DNA of 64,000 nucleotides from Coptis chinensis (taxonomy: Eukaryota > Streptophyta > Magnoliopsida > Ranunculales > Ranunculaceae). Positions 35,511-46,170 of the stretch are shown here, in pieces. The notes under the pieces were generated by a model. That model was not told the DNA's origin. It saw only the letters and a list, made by a program, of their open reading frames with translations, and searched no databases. Numbering within the stretch: position 1 is the first letter of the stretch; every line of letters starts with the position of its first letter. Location: positions 64,717,501 to 64,781,500 of the forward strand of contig CM027381.1 in assembly GCA_015680905.1 (NCBI GenBank), written 5' to 3'. A program made the position numbers and the translations under genes.

Positions 35511-35821
35511 ATTTTCTGTCTGCATCTTGGGCTTGTCTCACCAAGAATGTGAGAGGATGGGTTCTCAAGAGCATAAAGATCCATGCTTGGTTAATTCCTT
35601 TCTAAACTCACACTGTCAGCAATGGAGGATTTTACTAGAAAAGGAAATAATCAAGAAGCTAAAAACGGAGAGTGAAACCCAACCTAAAGCTTTTTTTCTA
35701 TTCTAGGAAAAAGAAAGCACTGGATCACTGGAGTAGTTTAAGTTATTTCACAACAATTCCCCCCTAAGAGTGTCCCCATTATTTCATCAACAGTAGACCT
35801 TAGAGTATACCATTTGATGAT

Positions 35822-35866
35822 GATGGATATTATGATGATGTTACGAGGGAAGTGGCAGAAAAAATT
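35822..35866 (+). pseudogene. CACTA second gene, middle exon
   Basis: Encodes DDDGYYDDVTREVAEKI, typical of the Transposase_24 region just before the ALGTPEH motif. It ends at a consensus donor, att/gtaagt, at 35867. The matching acceptor is at 37537 (gtgcag/GAC), giving a 1.67 kb intron. A stop (tag) lies upstream in this frame. The preceding exon portion was cut off by the LINE. Confidence 0.7.
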
Positions 35867-35979
35867 GTAAGTTGTTGTTTATATCCTTTTATAGATATTT
35901 GAGTATATGTATTTATGTGTAATGTGTAGTAATATTATTAGATATAGCAAAGATGTAGTAGGTTGTGTGCTGGTATAGT

Positions 35980-36945
35980 AAACAAAGAGTTTTCTGCTAG
36001 CCCCTTTAGGAAGTAAAGTTTTTTCAGACGAAGCCCTCCACCAGCCCTACTTGACCATCTGCATGTTGATCCTTCGTGTGTTTTTCCTTCGGTGTGTTTT
36101 TCCTGCCTGTTGATCCTTCATGTGTTTTTTCTGAAGTACTTGTGTTCTCCCACATAACACACATCGATCATTTACTCCTAACTTCAATTCCATTCTTGTA
36201 GTTTCTTCAAGGGTTGATGACCACCATTCATCAGCATCCAGCAGTAATGGTGGGAAATTCTATTTTGAAACCATGTTGTTGGTTCTTGTTCCGTCTTTCG
36301 TTCAACTGTCATTAACTTGCTTCTTATTTCCTCAATCTCTGATCTCACTAACTGATGAGCATAGTTAGATATCCTAACCTTATCATTTACTGTAACTTGC
36401 TTTACATCCTTATTGAAGCCCCTCATGTTCCAGCACCCTTGTTGTACAATCATTTAAAGACATTTGTGGGTTTTAAGTGATAGTACTTTGCAGCCACTAA
36501 GTTCTTTCTTCCTCCTTGAGTTGTATATATATTCTTACATGTTGGCTCACTCCCCTTACTGGTATTTCTAACATCATTTCCCTGCTCCTTTGTCTCACCT
36601 GAGTCCCTACCTTATGTACTCTCTGTTTGTGTCATCTCCTTAGTTTTATTGCCTATGGCTTGTACTGAGGTGGGTTGACATATGTTGTCATTCTACTTCT
36701 CCGTTTGCTCTTCTCTTGCTGCTGCACTCTCCTTAGATTCTTTGCCATTCTCTCCCCCCTCATGAAGGAAGTAGATTGATCAACAGTTCGCGAGCTCCCT
36801 TCCCCTTGATTTTTTTGAGCTCGACATCTATGTTTCTTGCTGGGAGACTCCCATCCAATTTTTTATCTTGATTTTCTGTGTCCTTGATTTTCTGATCTTG
36901 GTTTCCTGTGTCCATGTTTTATGATCTTGCTGTTTTCTAATCTTG

Positions 36946-36948
<3 letters not shown>
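35980..36948 (-). mobile_element. Second LINE fragment (ORF1 C-terminus and start of ORF2) in a CACTA intron
   Basis: On the minus strand, ORF2 starts at 36453 with QQGCWNMRGFNKDVKQ, the characteristic first block of plant LINE endonucleases. The frame stays open to 36184. The higher coordinates (36480-36940) hold a polar ORF1-type tail with stops. RT and the 3' part are missing, so this is an internally deleted or truncated copy. Both limits are approximate. Confidence 0.65.
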
Positions 36949-36980
<32 letters not shown>

Positions 36981-37437
36981 GGAACTCGTCAAATGGTCGT
37001 CCTATCAAACACATAGCATTAATACTCTTTCTTTTCCCAAAGATGCAACTATTTAGGGAGTTCAAGTACAATACTCTAAAGGTCCCTGACCTTTAAGGTT
37101 ATTTCAAAGATAAACAGTATCAACAGTAAAGATATTGACTTAGTCTCCTTCTAAAAGTTAAAGCAGTGCAGGCATGTTCAAAACAACAAACAAGAAACTT
37201 CGCAAGTATATCCAATCAAGTAATCCCTAGCCTATTACAATATATGATCACCAAAAAAGTCATACAGAAAAAAATATGCAAATTCTGAAGTTGTCGCCAC
37301 CACAAACCACAGGCAATCCTAACAAGTTCTACCACTTGCCTTAAGCCTTGTTTGCAATGTTGTTTGATAGCCAATCCAGGCCCTCATAAAGGCCTTCTCC
37401 AGAGGTTGCACAAGTACTCTGATAAATGGCTTATCTA
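36949..37437 (-). pseudogene. Processed pseudogene of an ARF-type small GTPase, 5'-truncated
   Basis: The minus strand from about 37437 encodes the C-terminus YQSTCATSGEGLYEGLDWLS, then NNIANKA and a stop (TAA at 37341-37343). This is the exact C-terminus of plant ARF1-class ADP-ribosylation factors, which act in vesicle coat recruitment at the Golgi. An approximately 360-bp 3' untranslated region follows, then a poly(A) tail of about 30 nt (T run ending near 36979). Lack of introns, a poly(A) tail and 5' truncation mark it as a retrocopy made by LINE machinery. It lies in an intron of the CACTA second gene, so it would be tolerated there. No target duplication was found. Confidence 0.88.
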
Positions 37438-37537
37438 ACGGTGATATATATTGGACTAATAGAATATAAGACCCCCTTAAGTTTCCTTTATGTTCCGATT
37501 GTCACTTTAATTAAGTAAAAGTTCAATTGACGTGCAG

Positions 37538-37985
37538 GACCAACTAAAAAAAGAATAGGCTAATGGGAAATTAGTAACCCAAGGAAGTGACGATGTTCTT
37601 GCGAAGGCACTAGGGACTCCAGAACATTGTGGAAGGGTAAGAGCAGGAGGTAAGTATGTCACTCCAACAACTTACTTCAATATCCCGAAGAAGGGGTCGA
37701 AGGCACATAGAGCAGAGATGGAATCTAGGATCCGTAAGAAAGAAGATGAGAACAAGGTGTTAAAGGAAAGAGTGAGACAGTTAGAGGCATTAGGTATTAT
37801 ACATGGAATTACCACCAACTTGCCATAACTAGAGAAAGTTGCTTCCAACAGTTCTAAAACTGAGGGAAGAAAGCAAATGTCAAGTCCATTGGGTGACCAA
37901 CTATCTAATGGTGCTAACAACAAGACAAATTATGAGTGTCTTAACATTGAACTTGAAGCAAATGTGAGAAAGAAGTGCAAACAGG
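37538..37985 (+). pseudogene. CACTA second gene, Transposase_24 C-terminal exon
   Basis: Encodes SDDVLAKALGTPEHCGRVRA, then GGKYVTPTTYFN, then a coiled-coil stretch rich in E, K and R (MESRIRKKEDENKVLKERVR). ALGTPEHxGRVRG is the hallmark of the En/Spm Transposase_24 family. Stops occur near the start (tag at about 37556) and at 37826. Beyond that the frame stays open to a donor site (aaacag/gtaaat) at 37985. Confidence 0.85.
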
Positions 37986-38059
37986 TAAATTTTTACGCTT
38001 GTGATTATATAATGCAAATAGGTAATTATATTTAATAACTCAAACTATCCAATGCGTAG

Positions 38060-38945
38060 ACAAAGAGCAGTGTTAAATCAAAAAGCGACGAGGCAATCTC
38101 AAAACCTAAATATGGAAAGGAGCAGGTATATGTTACTTAATGTTTAAACCGTAAATGTTATTTTATGTATATAATTGTTCAATTTTACTTTTACTTTTAT
38201 TTTTTTGTTAGGCTATGGGCTTGAAAAACAAGAGTGTTGCTAAAACCAAATGCAAAGTGGCGGTCGTGAAACCTACTCTAGGAAATGAGCAGGTACTTGT
38301 TATTTTAGTGTAAACTACAATAAATAGTTGTACTATCAATATTAGTGTATGATTTTCATTGTGTGTTTATTAGGCTATGGGCTCAAAATGTGACGTGGCA
38401 ATCTCAAAACCTAAATCAGGAAATGTGACAGTAAATGTTGTGTAATTTCTATAGTGAGTTATCATGGTATTCTAGGATATTTGAACTTATCATTATTGTT
38501 ATATTTGTCATTGATATCAAAAGTGTAAGCTGGCTTTGGAGTCAAAAGACAATGTTGTTGCTGATGCTAGTCTCATTGAGGGGTCAGGACTAGACGAGAA
38601 TATCCATAACGTTACATTAAGGGAATGATATGTACGTGTTCATATTATATGTGCAATTTCAGCGACTGCCATTTTGCCAAGACCAGTTCTTGATGATGAT
38701 GTTACCACTGTCGGACGAGCGGTTGGTTACATTGTTGCTTGCCCTCGTGATCAAAACCTAAGTCGGGAAATGAGCAGGTATTTGATATTAACATGTTTAC
38801 TAAAGGTTATACGCTCACCATATTATTAAAAACATTATTATTATGCTTGTTAGGCTATTCGCTCGAAGGACAATAACAAGGTTCTCGAAACCAAAAAGGA
38901 CATGCCAATCTCTAAGTCTAAATCAGGAAATGCGAAGGTAAACTC
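38060..38945 (+). repeat. Repeated short exons in the CACTA second gene
   Basis: Similar exons, each starting after a 'ttag' or 'gtag' acceptor and ending ggaaat..../gta, lie at 38060-38125, 38212-38292, about 38374-38428 and about 38854-38937. They share AISKPK-SGN type coding (caatctcaaaacctaaatcagg). A decayed DUF8039-like exon (38522-38780, with a TGA in frame) lies between them and is repeated in better shape at 39027. This points to at least two rounds of local exon duplication. Confidence 0.7.
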
Positions 38946-39026
38946 TGTGTAATGCCCATAATTAGTGACCATAGTACTCTATTGTCTCCAAACTTACTAT
39001 TATCACTATGTTTGTCGTAGTTTCCA

Positions 39027-39278
39027 ATGTGTAAGTTAATTTTGGAGTCAAAAGGCAATGTTGTTGCTAATGCTAGTCTAATTGAGGGGTCAGGAGCAGA
39101 TGAAATGATAAATGATGTTAGATTGGGGGAAGGTTATGTGCGTGTTCAAATTATATGTGCAATTTTTGCAACTGCCCTTTTGCCAAGACTGATTTTTGAT
39201 GATGACATTACCACTGTTGGAGGTGCGGTTGGGTACCATGTGGCTTGGCCTCGTGACTTTGTGCTGCTTGAAAATATG
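39027..39278 (+). pseudogene. DUF8039-like exon of the CACTA second gene
   Basis: Encodes CKLILESKGNVVANASLIEG, then VRVQIICAIFATALLPRLIF, then TTVGGAVGYHVAWPRDFVLL. The pattern, in which a residue run ending TVGxAVG is followed by aWPR, matches the DUF8039 domain found in plant CACTA-borne proteins. A second, broken copy lies about 500 bp upstream. The domain has no assigned function that I know of. It stands directly before the Ulp1 peptidase exons. Confidence 0.65.
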
Positions 39279-39583
39279 GTAAAACATTTAACACTTTTTA
39301 CATATATCTATAACTATTTATTCTTATTATAAGTTGTTGTTTTTTTTGTTAGATTAATGAAGTTGAATGTGATGAGTTCGATGAATGTACGCTGAAAGAG
39401 TTTGGGGTTTTGGTGGGAAGTGTAATGAAAGGAAATCACATAAGTCAAATGGACACTAAGGTTTTTTAGCGTGAGTTGCAATTTTTTATCGCCAAAGATG
39501 AGATCATGGATGTTTGTCAACCTAAGAATTTGTTGAATGTCAATTGCATTATTGCTTATATCAGGTGTGTCAAATATTTTTGA

Positions 39584-40529
39584 TTGATGGGTTGTTTGAT
39601 TACTCCTCTTCGATGTGTAGATGTACTAATGTTTACTTTCCCTTTTAGATATTTGTTTGAGAAATATGAAAGTTCTCAACAAAGGTTTGGATTTTGCTAT
39701 CCTGCTGATTTCAGTCATTATGCTGATAAGAAAGAGATGAGTCATTTTGTCTTGAATAGATTACAGGCAAGACAAAGAGACCAAGTTATTTTCCTTCCTT
39801 ACAACCCAGGGTAAACATGTTAGCTATGTTAATTAAGATCTGTTGGATCTCATTAATTTTGTTTTATATTATTTTGTGATGCTCTTGTTCTATATATGAT
39901 TTTAGGAATCATTGGGTCTTGGTAATGATTGACGTAAGTGCAAAAGAAGTATATTATCTTGATTCAATTGGACGTGAACCGAATATAAACTTAAAAGTGA
40001 TGGTGAACACGTGAGTTGATTTTTACTTTTAGTTTTAATTTTTGTATGATACGTACATATGCCTACATCTTTTAACATATTGAAATTCTTCTTTAATGGG
40101 ATCAAAACACTAGCATTGGGTGAAGGAAAGAGAGTGGAACCAAAATGGCAGCGTATCCAGGTAAATAAGCATTACTTGAATATACAATGTAAATTATAGT
40201 CCATTATCGATCGAATGTTGATCAACAATTTTTTGATGTTGGTGTGTAGTACCCTAAACAACCAGGAGATTTTGGATGTGGATATTACGTCATGCGGTTC
40301 ATGAGACACTTTATGAAGAACCCTAATCAATCACTTAAAACAAAGGTTAATAGTTGTTATTTCACATACTAATTGCAAGTATATATAAAAAGAACAGAGA
40401 TGATTGTAATTTCTTTGTTGACTTATGTAGCTAATGGAGTTGGCTAACACTAGGACATATACAAGCGCGGACCTTATTGAAATTCGTTTGGAGTTTATAG
40501 AGTACATCGAGAAATTTATCTCGGCATAG
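39584..40529 (+). pseudogene. Ulp1-like cysteine peptidase (C48) of the CACTA element
   Basis: Five exons can be traced: about 39650-39811 (YLFEKYESSQQRFGFCYPAD, IFLPYNPG), 39906-40010 (NHWVLVMIDVSAKEVYYLDS, with catalytic His and Asp), about 40110-40160 (ALGEGKRVEPKWQRIQ), about 40251-40346 (QPGDFGCGYYVMRFMRHFMK, with catalytic Cys) and 40431-40529 (LMELANTRTY, ending EKFISA and a stop). Sites agree with GT-AG. C48 peptidases process SUMO in host cells. Plant CACTA and Mutator-like elements have captured them repeatedly, with unknown benefit. The catalytic part itself looks intact, but the upstream gene is broken. Confidence 0.85.
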
Positions 40530-41159
40530 GTATGTGCACCATTTATATATCTTTTATGTTTGATAGGTTTTTGGGGGTTGTATATGAAGCTTTAGTCTGA
40601 AGATTTTCCACCATACATTTCGAATTTAGGTCTGATTTCTTATGTTCTTTCCTTTGGCTTAGTTGATTGCATCTCTTTCGTTTAGTAGTTATTGACTTAG
40701 TGTGCTAACACATTGTTTGTGTATTTTTTTAATACTGTGTAGAAGTCGTTATATGATTATATTTTTAGTTTACTTATTAAATAAACTAACACATTCTTTT
40801 CATATTCTTTTTTAGGTTATAAGTGAGATAACACGGTAGCTCAATTAAGTTTGTTTGAGATGGATCAGTTGATTAGCAATTTGTTGGATGAATTATGTAA
40901 ATTGCATTGGTGTTGGATTATGAGACTTGATTTTGAATCAAGTGCTTAAGTTATTTAATTTTTTTTCTCCGTGAATAAATCATGTAATATGAGCAAGTTC
41001 TTAGAATGATTTATGTTGGTAATAAAAGTATGGTTCTTGTTTCCATAATGAACTTCAGCTGTCAAGTGTCTGAATGTATTGGTGGTGTTGCAATGTATTG
41101 GTTTACAGGAATTTCAAATTTACAGGAATTTTTAGATTTATAGGGAAAAAAAATGAGTT
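40530..41159 (+). other. CACTA 3' untranslated region, no gene
   Basis: AT-rich sequence between the Ulp1 stop codon and the subterminal repeats. No coding sequence is seen. Intron-like and 3' UTR-like composition. Confidence 0.5.
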
Positions 41160-41552
41160 ATGATGGCTTCCAAAGAACTGTCGTGTGGCATACCAATTCT
41201 TGACAGTTTTTAGTGTTAATTTCTTGACGCTTTTGTTTATCAGGGTGACGCTTAAATAAAAACGGTCATAAATGAATGTTTAGTTCTTGACACTTTCTCT
41301 AATAAACTATGACAGTTAAGTAAAGCATGTCATGCAAAAGGATCTAGTTATGACGTTTATAAATGAATTTTTGTCATATTAAGATCGAGCTTTGATGTCA
41401 GCTTCTCCATAACCGTTATCAACTTTATGACGGTTTTTGTTAACTTTTATGATTGGCTCTATAATGACGGTTGTTTTTTAAATGAAAAAATGTCATTAAA
41501 TTTGTTTCATGACGGCTAAAAGCCGTCATCACAAGTAATTTTTTTAGTATTG
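41160..41552 (+). repeat. CACTA 3' subterminal repeats and terminus
   Basis: Repeated motifs cttgacgctttt, tatgacggtt and gccgtcat occur in both orientations, including the small hairpin gacggctaaaagccgtc near 41513. The terminus reads TTTTTTTAGTATTG; canonical CACTA ends finish TAGTG. The same GACGGC theme appears in the 13940-14187 block at the other end. Confidence 0.75.
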
Positions 41553-41561
41553 ATTTAAACC

Positions 41562-43023
41562 TGTTTAAATCAATATTCCTACTCTCAATTTATTATACAA
41601 TATAGAGAATCAGGATTCGTTCCACTCTTAATCTATCAAGACTAAACGAATTCAATTAATCAAACCCAAGGAAACAATGGTGAGAACAATGAGAGTAGTG
41701 TTGTGATTTATTTAAACTAAAACTAATTTAACTAAGCAATTAAAAGGTGAATTTAATGAATTGGAAGAACATAGAGGAAGGATTAATCCATCTATGTGAA
41801 GCTATGATTATTCTAACTAGTTTCTCATGTTTTAATCTTATCATTTATTAATCTACACAAAGTAAAACAACAAAAGCCACAATTTATTATTGATCCCTAA
41901 CCAATCCTAGCAATCTCGATCTATACTAAGATATGATTAGGATAAGAGAAATTCTCCTCCACAAATCTCTTTGTGGAGTTTCATTTCTCTAGTTCAACTT
42001 CTATAATCTCTATCTCTAGACAACTATAGAACTTGAACTTGAAGCACATAAGACAAAAGAAAACTAAAGAAGAACAATCATAACCCTCACATAGACTTCA
42101 TAAAACTCCTCTAATTGAGTTTTTAGCCTAGTTTCATTGGGTTCATCATTAACAATAAACAATAATAGTAAGACATAATTAAATTAAACTAAACTTGATT
42201 AAAATAACTTGAATTGAATTGAATTAGCTAAAGCTTTTATTAGAAGGTTCTAATGGAGAATATAAACTCAATCTAAACTACACACTAATTTGATGCAAAT
42301 TAACTAGATCTAAAACTATAAATTATTGGTTCTACAAATTGAATCTATGAAAAATAACTAGATAAAACAAACTATTTGATCTAGACTAAGTAAAGCTAAG
42401 TAAAAATTAACTATTCGATTATTGACTAACTAAAAACTAAGTATCTTAAGAGCTAAGTCTTTCTCTCTTCAAATGGAAGAGACAAGATCCACATATTCGT
42501 GCATGAGCTGAGGAGCCATGTTTTGGGCTGGAAAATCGAGCCCAAAATCTCAGTACTACAGTCCACAAAGGTCTTTTTAACTTAATTTAACTTCAACAGC
42601 CTTTTCATCCACTTTTACTCCTCTGATTAGGTCAAGGCTAAGACCATTAGAAAGACCTTTCTAAGCCCGTCGTTTTGACATAAGGTTGGCCCAATTCCGA
42701 GGTCTGAGTCCAAAGATACGGCCTTTGGAAGTTCTGCCGACTTTTGTGTGTTGTTTCTGCCCGCGTTGACTTTGACTTTTCTGCTTTGACCAGGCTTTAA
42801 AAAGGTTTTTTCTCCTTGAATCTTGGCCTTTTATCATAGAACTTCTTAGCAACCAACCTTTGCTTCTTTATCTCGCAAAAGGGACGCATCTGCACGTATT
42901 CGACTCCAATGCCTGAAATACATAAGAGCACGATAACAGTACTAACTCTTACTTATTAATCACATAATTGGTCTAAAAGTAATATTGTTAAGGGGTTAAA
43001 ACTACAATTTTGGGCTCGTATCA
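41562..43023 (-). repeat. LARD LTR 1 (1462 bp)
   Basis: On the plus strand it begins TGTTTAAATCAATATTCC and ends GGGCTCGTATCA; ends are TG and CA in both readings. It contains the ORF-like antisense block 42661-42852, seen in all copies. The outer end abuts the CACTA terminus through a short palindrome. Confidence 0.88.
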
Positions 43024-44708
43024 AACCACCCCCAAATAGCATTTTGCTTGTCCTCAAGCAAATATGAAAAATTAGAATAAGTGACTAAAAATGGAGTTCT
43101 AACTAATCTCGTTTCACCGAGTGCGATTGCATTAACCATATGCAACAAAGCCTTAAACCACTAGGAATTCCCTAGTGGACGAGTTATAGCCTCGTGAGAG
43201 TTTTCCAATAAAGGTACTCACAAACTTCATCTATACAACAACGACTAAGAAATAAAACTGTTGTCTTCTTATTTATTCTCAAATATCTATACATCTCACT
43301 AGTAATGAATACATAATAATCAAGTCGAAACCTAAGCTAATATATGAATAATAATCAATTCATCTTAAGATAAACAACTATACAATGAACTATGATATGA
43401 AATGCAATGGCACGTCCGTTTCTGAAACTTTTGGGTAGCGTGCCTAAGTAGGTTCTCACAAGGAATGTGTCAAATTAAAACACGTAACTCTCTGATTTTT
43501 CAACTCAAGTTTGCTAACTCCAGTGTGCAGTGGGCACACGTTTCTTCACAATCTCAATGACAATCCAAAGAAGCCGAGGTCGATCAAACATATCTACCAC
43601 TTACTATCACACCAACCTATTCCTAATTGAGCTAGAGGTCTTTATTAGGTGATACGGGGCGTAGGTATTGGTTAAAGAAGGAAGGAAATGGATATTAAAA
43701 AAAACAAGTCTGAGAAAATAGGGTCTTCATTTTATATAACTAGAGAAAATATTGTTCTTTTACTTCTACACTTTGTTTCCACCCTTAGCCTTTTTATTTT
43801 GCCTTTTTGACTCCTTTTATTATATTTTTGGAGTTTTTATTATATTTTTATTTTTCTTTTCTTTTCTTTTCTTTGGATAGAAACTTCTTTTCTTTTTCTT
43901 TTCTGAAGCAACTAACTAATTTTTGTTTACACAGGTTTTTCTCTTCTCTTTTCTTCACTCATCCTATTTCTCATACTTATCCAAATAGGTAGGATGATTT
44001 TATTTTTTTATTTTGTTTTATTGGGTAAAGGATTTATGGTTTGTTAAAAGGCTAATAAATGACTCAGTGGGGCGACTAGCGGATAATAAATTTCATATAG
44101 GTGTGAATTTATGGCTATATCGATCAAAAAGAGCCTAAATTCTCACTTAGGATATGGTGTGGTGTTCAAGCAAGTGGATGTGTGATTTCTCTACTCGGAT
44201 TTGACTTCTCCCCTATGTCATCACTCAGATATTTCACTCTTATGAGGCTTTTAGGCTAGATGCTCACAAGATATGTATTAAGTACTCTAACCTAAGTCCC
44301 AGAAAAATACTGCCAAGTACAATCAAAGATGCTCAAGCAAGATGTTCGTGAAAAGATGCAATGACTATTACCTATGTATTAATCTATGTTTCAAAAATTA
44401 AATCCTCATTCAAGTACTACATGAGATTTCTAGACTAATATCATCATGGAGAAGGGAACAATACCATTATCACTAAGTGCCTAGTATAAACAATATTTAT
44501 GATTTTTAAATTTTTATAAAGAAAAGTGCGTAATTTACATCCTAAAAGTGCCTAATTTTTGCAAATTTAGGCAAACTAGGCAAACTAAACTAAATCCTGA
44601 CTATATTCCAAAGTCTCTCTTCAGGATTCTTTTTTGCCATTTGATATTCCAAATTTAGGGAAACTAACTATCTATGCGTAAACACAAATAATCAATTAAC
44701 TAAATAAG
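43024..44708 (-). other. LARD internal region 1, non-coding
   Basis: The polypurine tract (plus strand aaccacccccaaa) touches the LTR. Beyond it is a block with ttgcttgtcctcaagcaaat, known from the 3' ends of many plant gypsy elements. The rest is non-coding, with T/C-rich runs near 43850-43910. No primer binding site matching a common tRNA was recognised at the 44708 end. Confidence 0.75.
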
Positions 44709-46170
44709 TGTTTAAATCAATATTCCTACTCTCAATTCATTGTACAATATAGAGAGTCAGGATTCGTTCCACTCTTAATCTATCAACACTAAACGAATTC
44801 AATTAATCAAACCTAAGGAAACAATGGTGAGAACAATGAAGAGTAGTGTTGTGATTTATTTAAACTAAAACTAATTATAATTTAAACTAATTTAACTAAG
44901 CAATTAAAAGGTGAATTTAATGAATTGGAATAACATAGAGGAAGGAGTAATCCATCTATGTGAAGCTATGATTATTCTAACTAGTTTCTCATGTTTTAAT
45001 CTTAACCTTTATTAATCTACACAAGATAAAACAACAAAAGACACAATTTATTATTGATCCCTAACCAATCCTAGCAATCTCTATACTAAGATATGATTAG
45101 CATAAGAGAAATTCTCCTCCACAAATCTCTTTGTGGAGTTTCCTTTCTTTAGTTCAACTTCTATAATCTCTATTTCTAGACAACTATAGAACTTGAACTT
45201 GAAGCACAAAAGACAATAAGAAAACTAAAGAAAAACAATCAGAACCCTCACATAGACTTCATAAAACTCCTCTAATGGAGTTTTTAGCCTAGTTTCATTA
45301 GGTTCATTAACAATAAAGCATAATTAAATTAAACTAAACTTGACTAAAATAACTTGAATTGAATTGAATTAACTAAAGCTTTTATTAAAAGGTTCTAATG
45401 GAGGCTATAAACTCAATATAAACTAAACACTAATTTGATGCTAATTAACTAGATCTAAAACTATAAATTATTGGTTCCACAAACTGAATCTATGAAAAAT
45501 AACTAGATAAAACTAACTATTTGATCTAGACTAAGTAAAGCTAAGTAAAAATTAACTATTGGATTATTGACTAACTAAAAACTAAGTATCTTAAGAGCTA
45601 AGTCTTTCTCTCTTCAAATAGAGGAGACAAGATCCACAAATTCGTGCATGGGCTGAGGAGCCATGTTTTGGGCCGGAAAATCAAGCCCAAAACCTTAGTA
45701 CTTCAGTCCACAAAGGGCTTTTTAACTGGATTTGACTTCAACAGCCTTTCCGTCCACTTCTGCTCCTCTGATTAGGTCAAGACTGGGACCCTTAGAAAGA
45801 TCTTTCCAAGACGGTCATTTTTTCATAAGGTAGGCCCAATTCCAAGGTCTGAGTCCAAAGATACGGCCTTCGGATGTTCTGCCGACTTTTGTGCGTTGTT
45901 TCTGCCCGCGTTGACTTTGACTTTTTAGCTTAGACTGGGATTTAAAAATGATTTTTCTCCTTGAATCTTGGCCTTTTATCATAGAACTTCGTAGCAACCA
46001 ACCTTTGCTTCTTTAGCTCGCAAAAGGGACGCATTTCTGCACGTATTCGACTCCAATGCCTGAAATACATAAAAATACGATAACAGTACTAACTCTTACT
46101 TATTAATCACATAATTGGTCTAAAAGTAATATTATTAAGAGGTTAAAACTACAGTTTTGTGCTCTTATCA
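44709..46170 (-). repeat. LARD LTR 2 (1462 bp)
   Basis: Begins tgtttaaatcaatattcc and ends gctcttatca. It is close to LTR 1 and LTR 3 along its whole length, with scattered substitutions and small indels. It is shared by the two internal regions. Confidence 0.88.

Larger units (their letters stand above)
17971..35750 (-). mobile_element. LINE retrotransposon (L1 type), split by the hAT insertion; 5' end approximate
   Basis: The 3' end is marked by a 10-nt poly(A) tail (T run at 17971-17980) with an AATAAA signal just inside (about 17997). ORF2 (endonuclease, RT, zinc-binding, RNase H) lies at 18045-22240 and ORF1 at 22241-23612. The first codons of ORF1 continue beyond the hAT element at 35383-35510. 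The outer 5' boundary is near 35750, before the CACTA exon resumes. I could not find a convincing target duplication: 'catcaa' is all the two flanks share. The LINE sits in a coding part of the CACTA second gene. Confidence 0.82.
9731..41552 (+). mobile_element. CACTA (En/Spm) transposon, inverted at its 5' side and interrupted by LINE and hAT insertions
   Basis: Parts in family order are: transposase-associated domain and TNP2 (9734-11426, now inverted), DUF4218 and DUF4216 (14815-16708), Transposase_24 (16989-17970, about 35822-35866, 37538-37985), DUF8039 duplicates and a Ulp1 peptidase (to 40529), then subterminal repeats. The 3' end (41552) is preceded by AAGCCGTCATCACAAG and TTTTTTTAGTATTG, one base away from the usual TAGTG end of CACTA elements. 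The 5' terminal inverted repeat is not recognised. Without the LINE and hAT insertions the element would be about 14 kb. All genes carry stops or frameshifts, so this copy looks inactive. Confidence 0.85.

Noticed and set aside
17960-35800. Possible LINE target duplication based on 'tcatcaagac' at left and 'tcatcaacag' at right
   Set aside because: The match is short and imperfect, and the right copy is not placed at a clear LINE end. It was not used as evidence.
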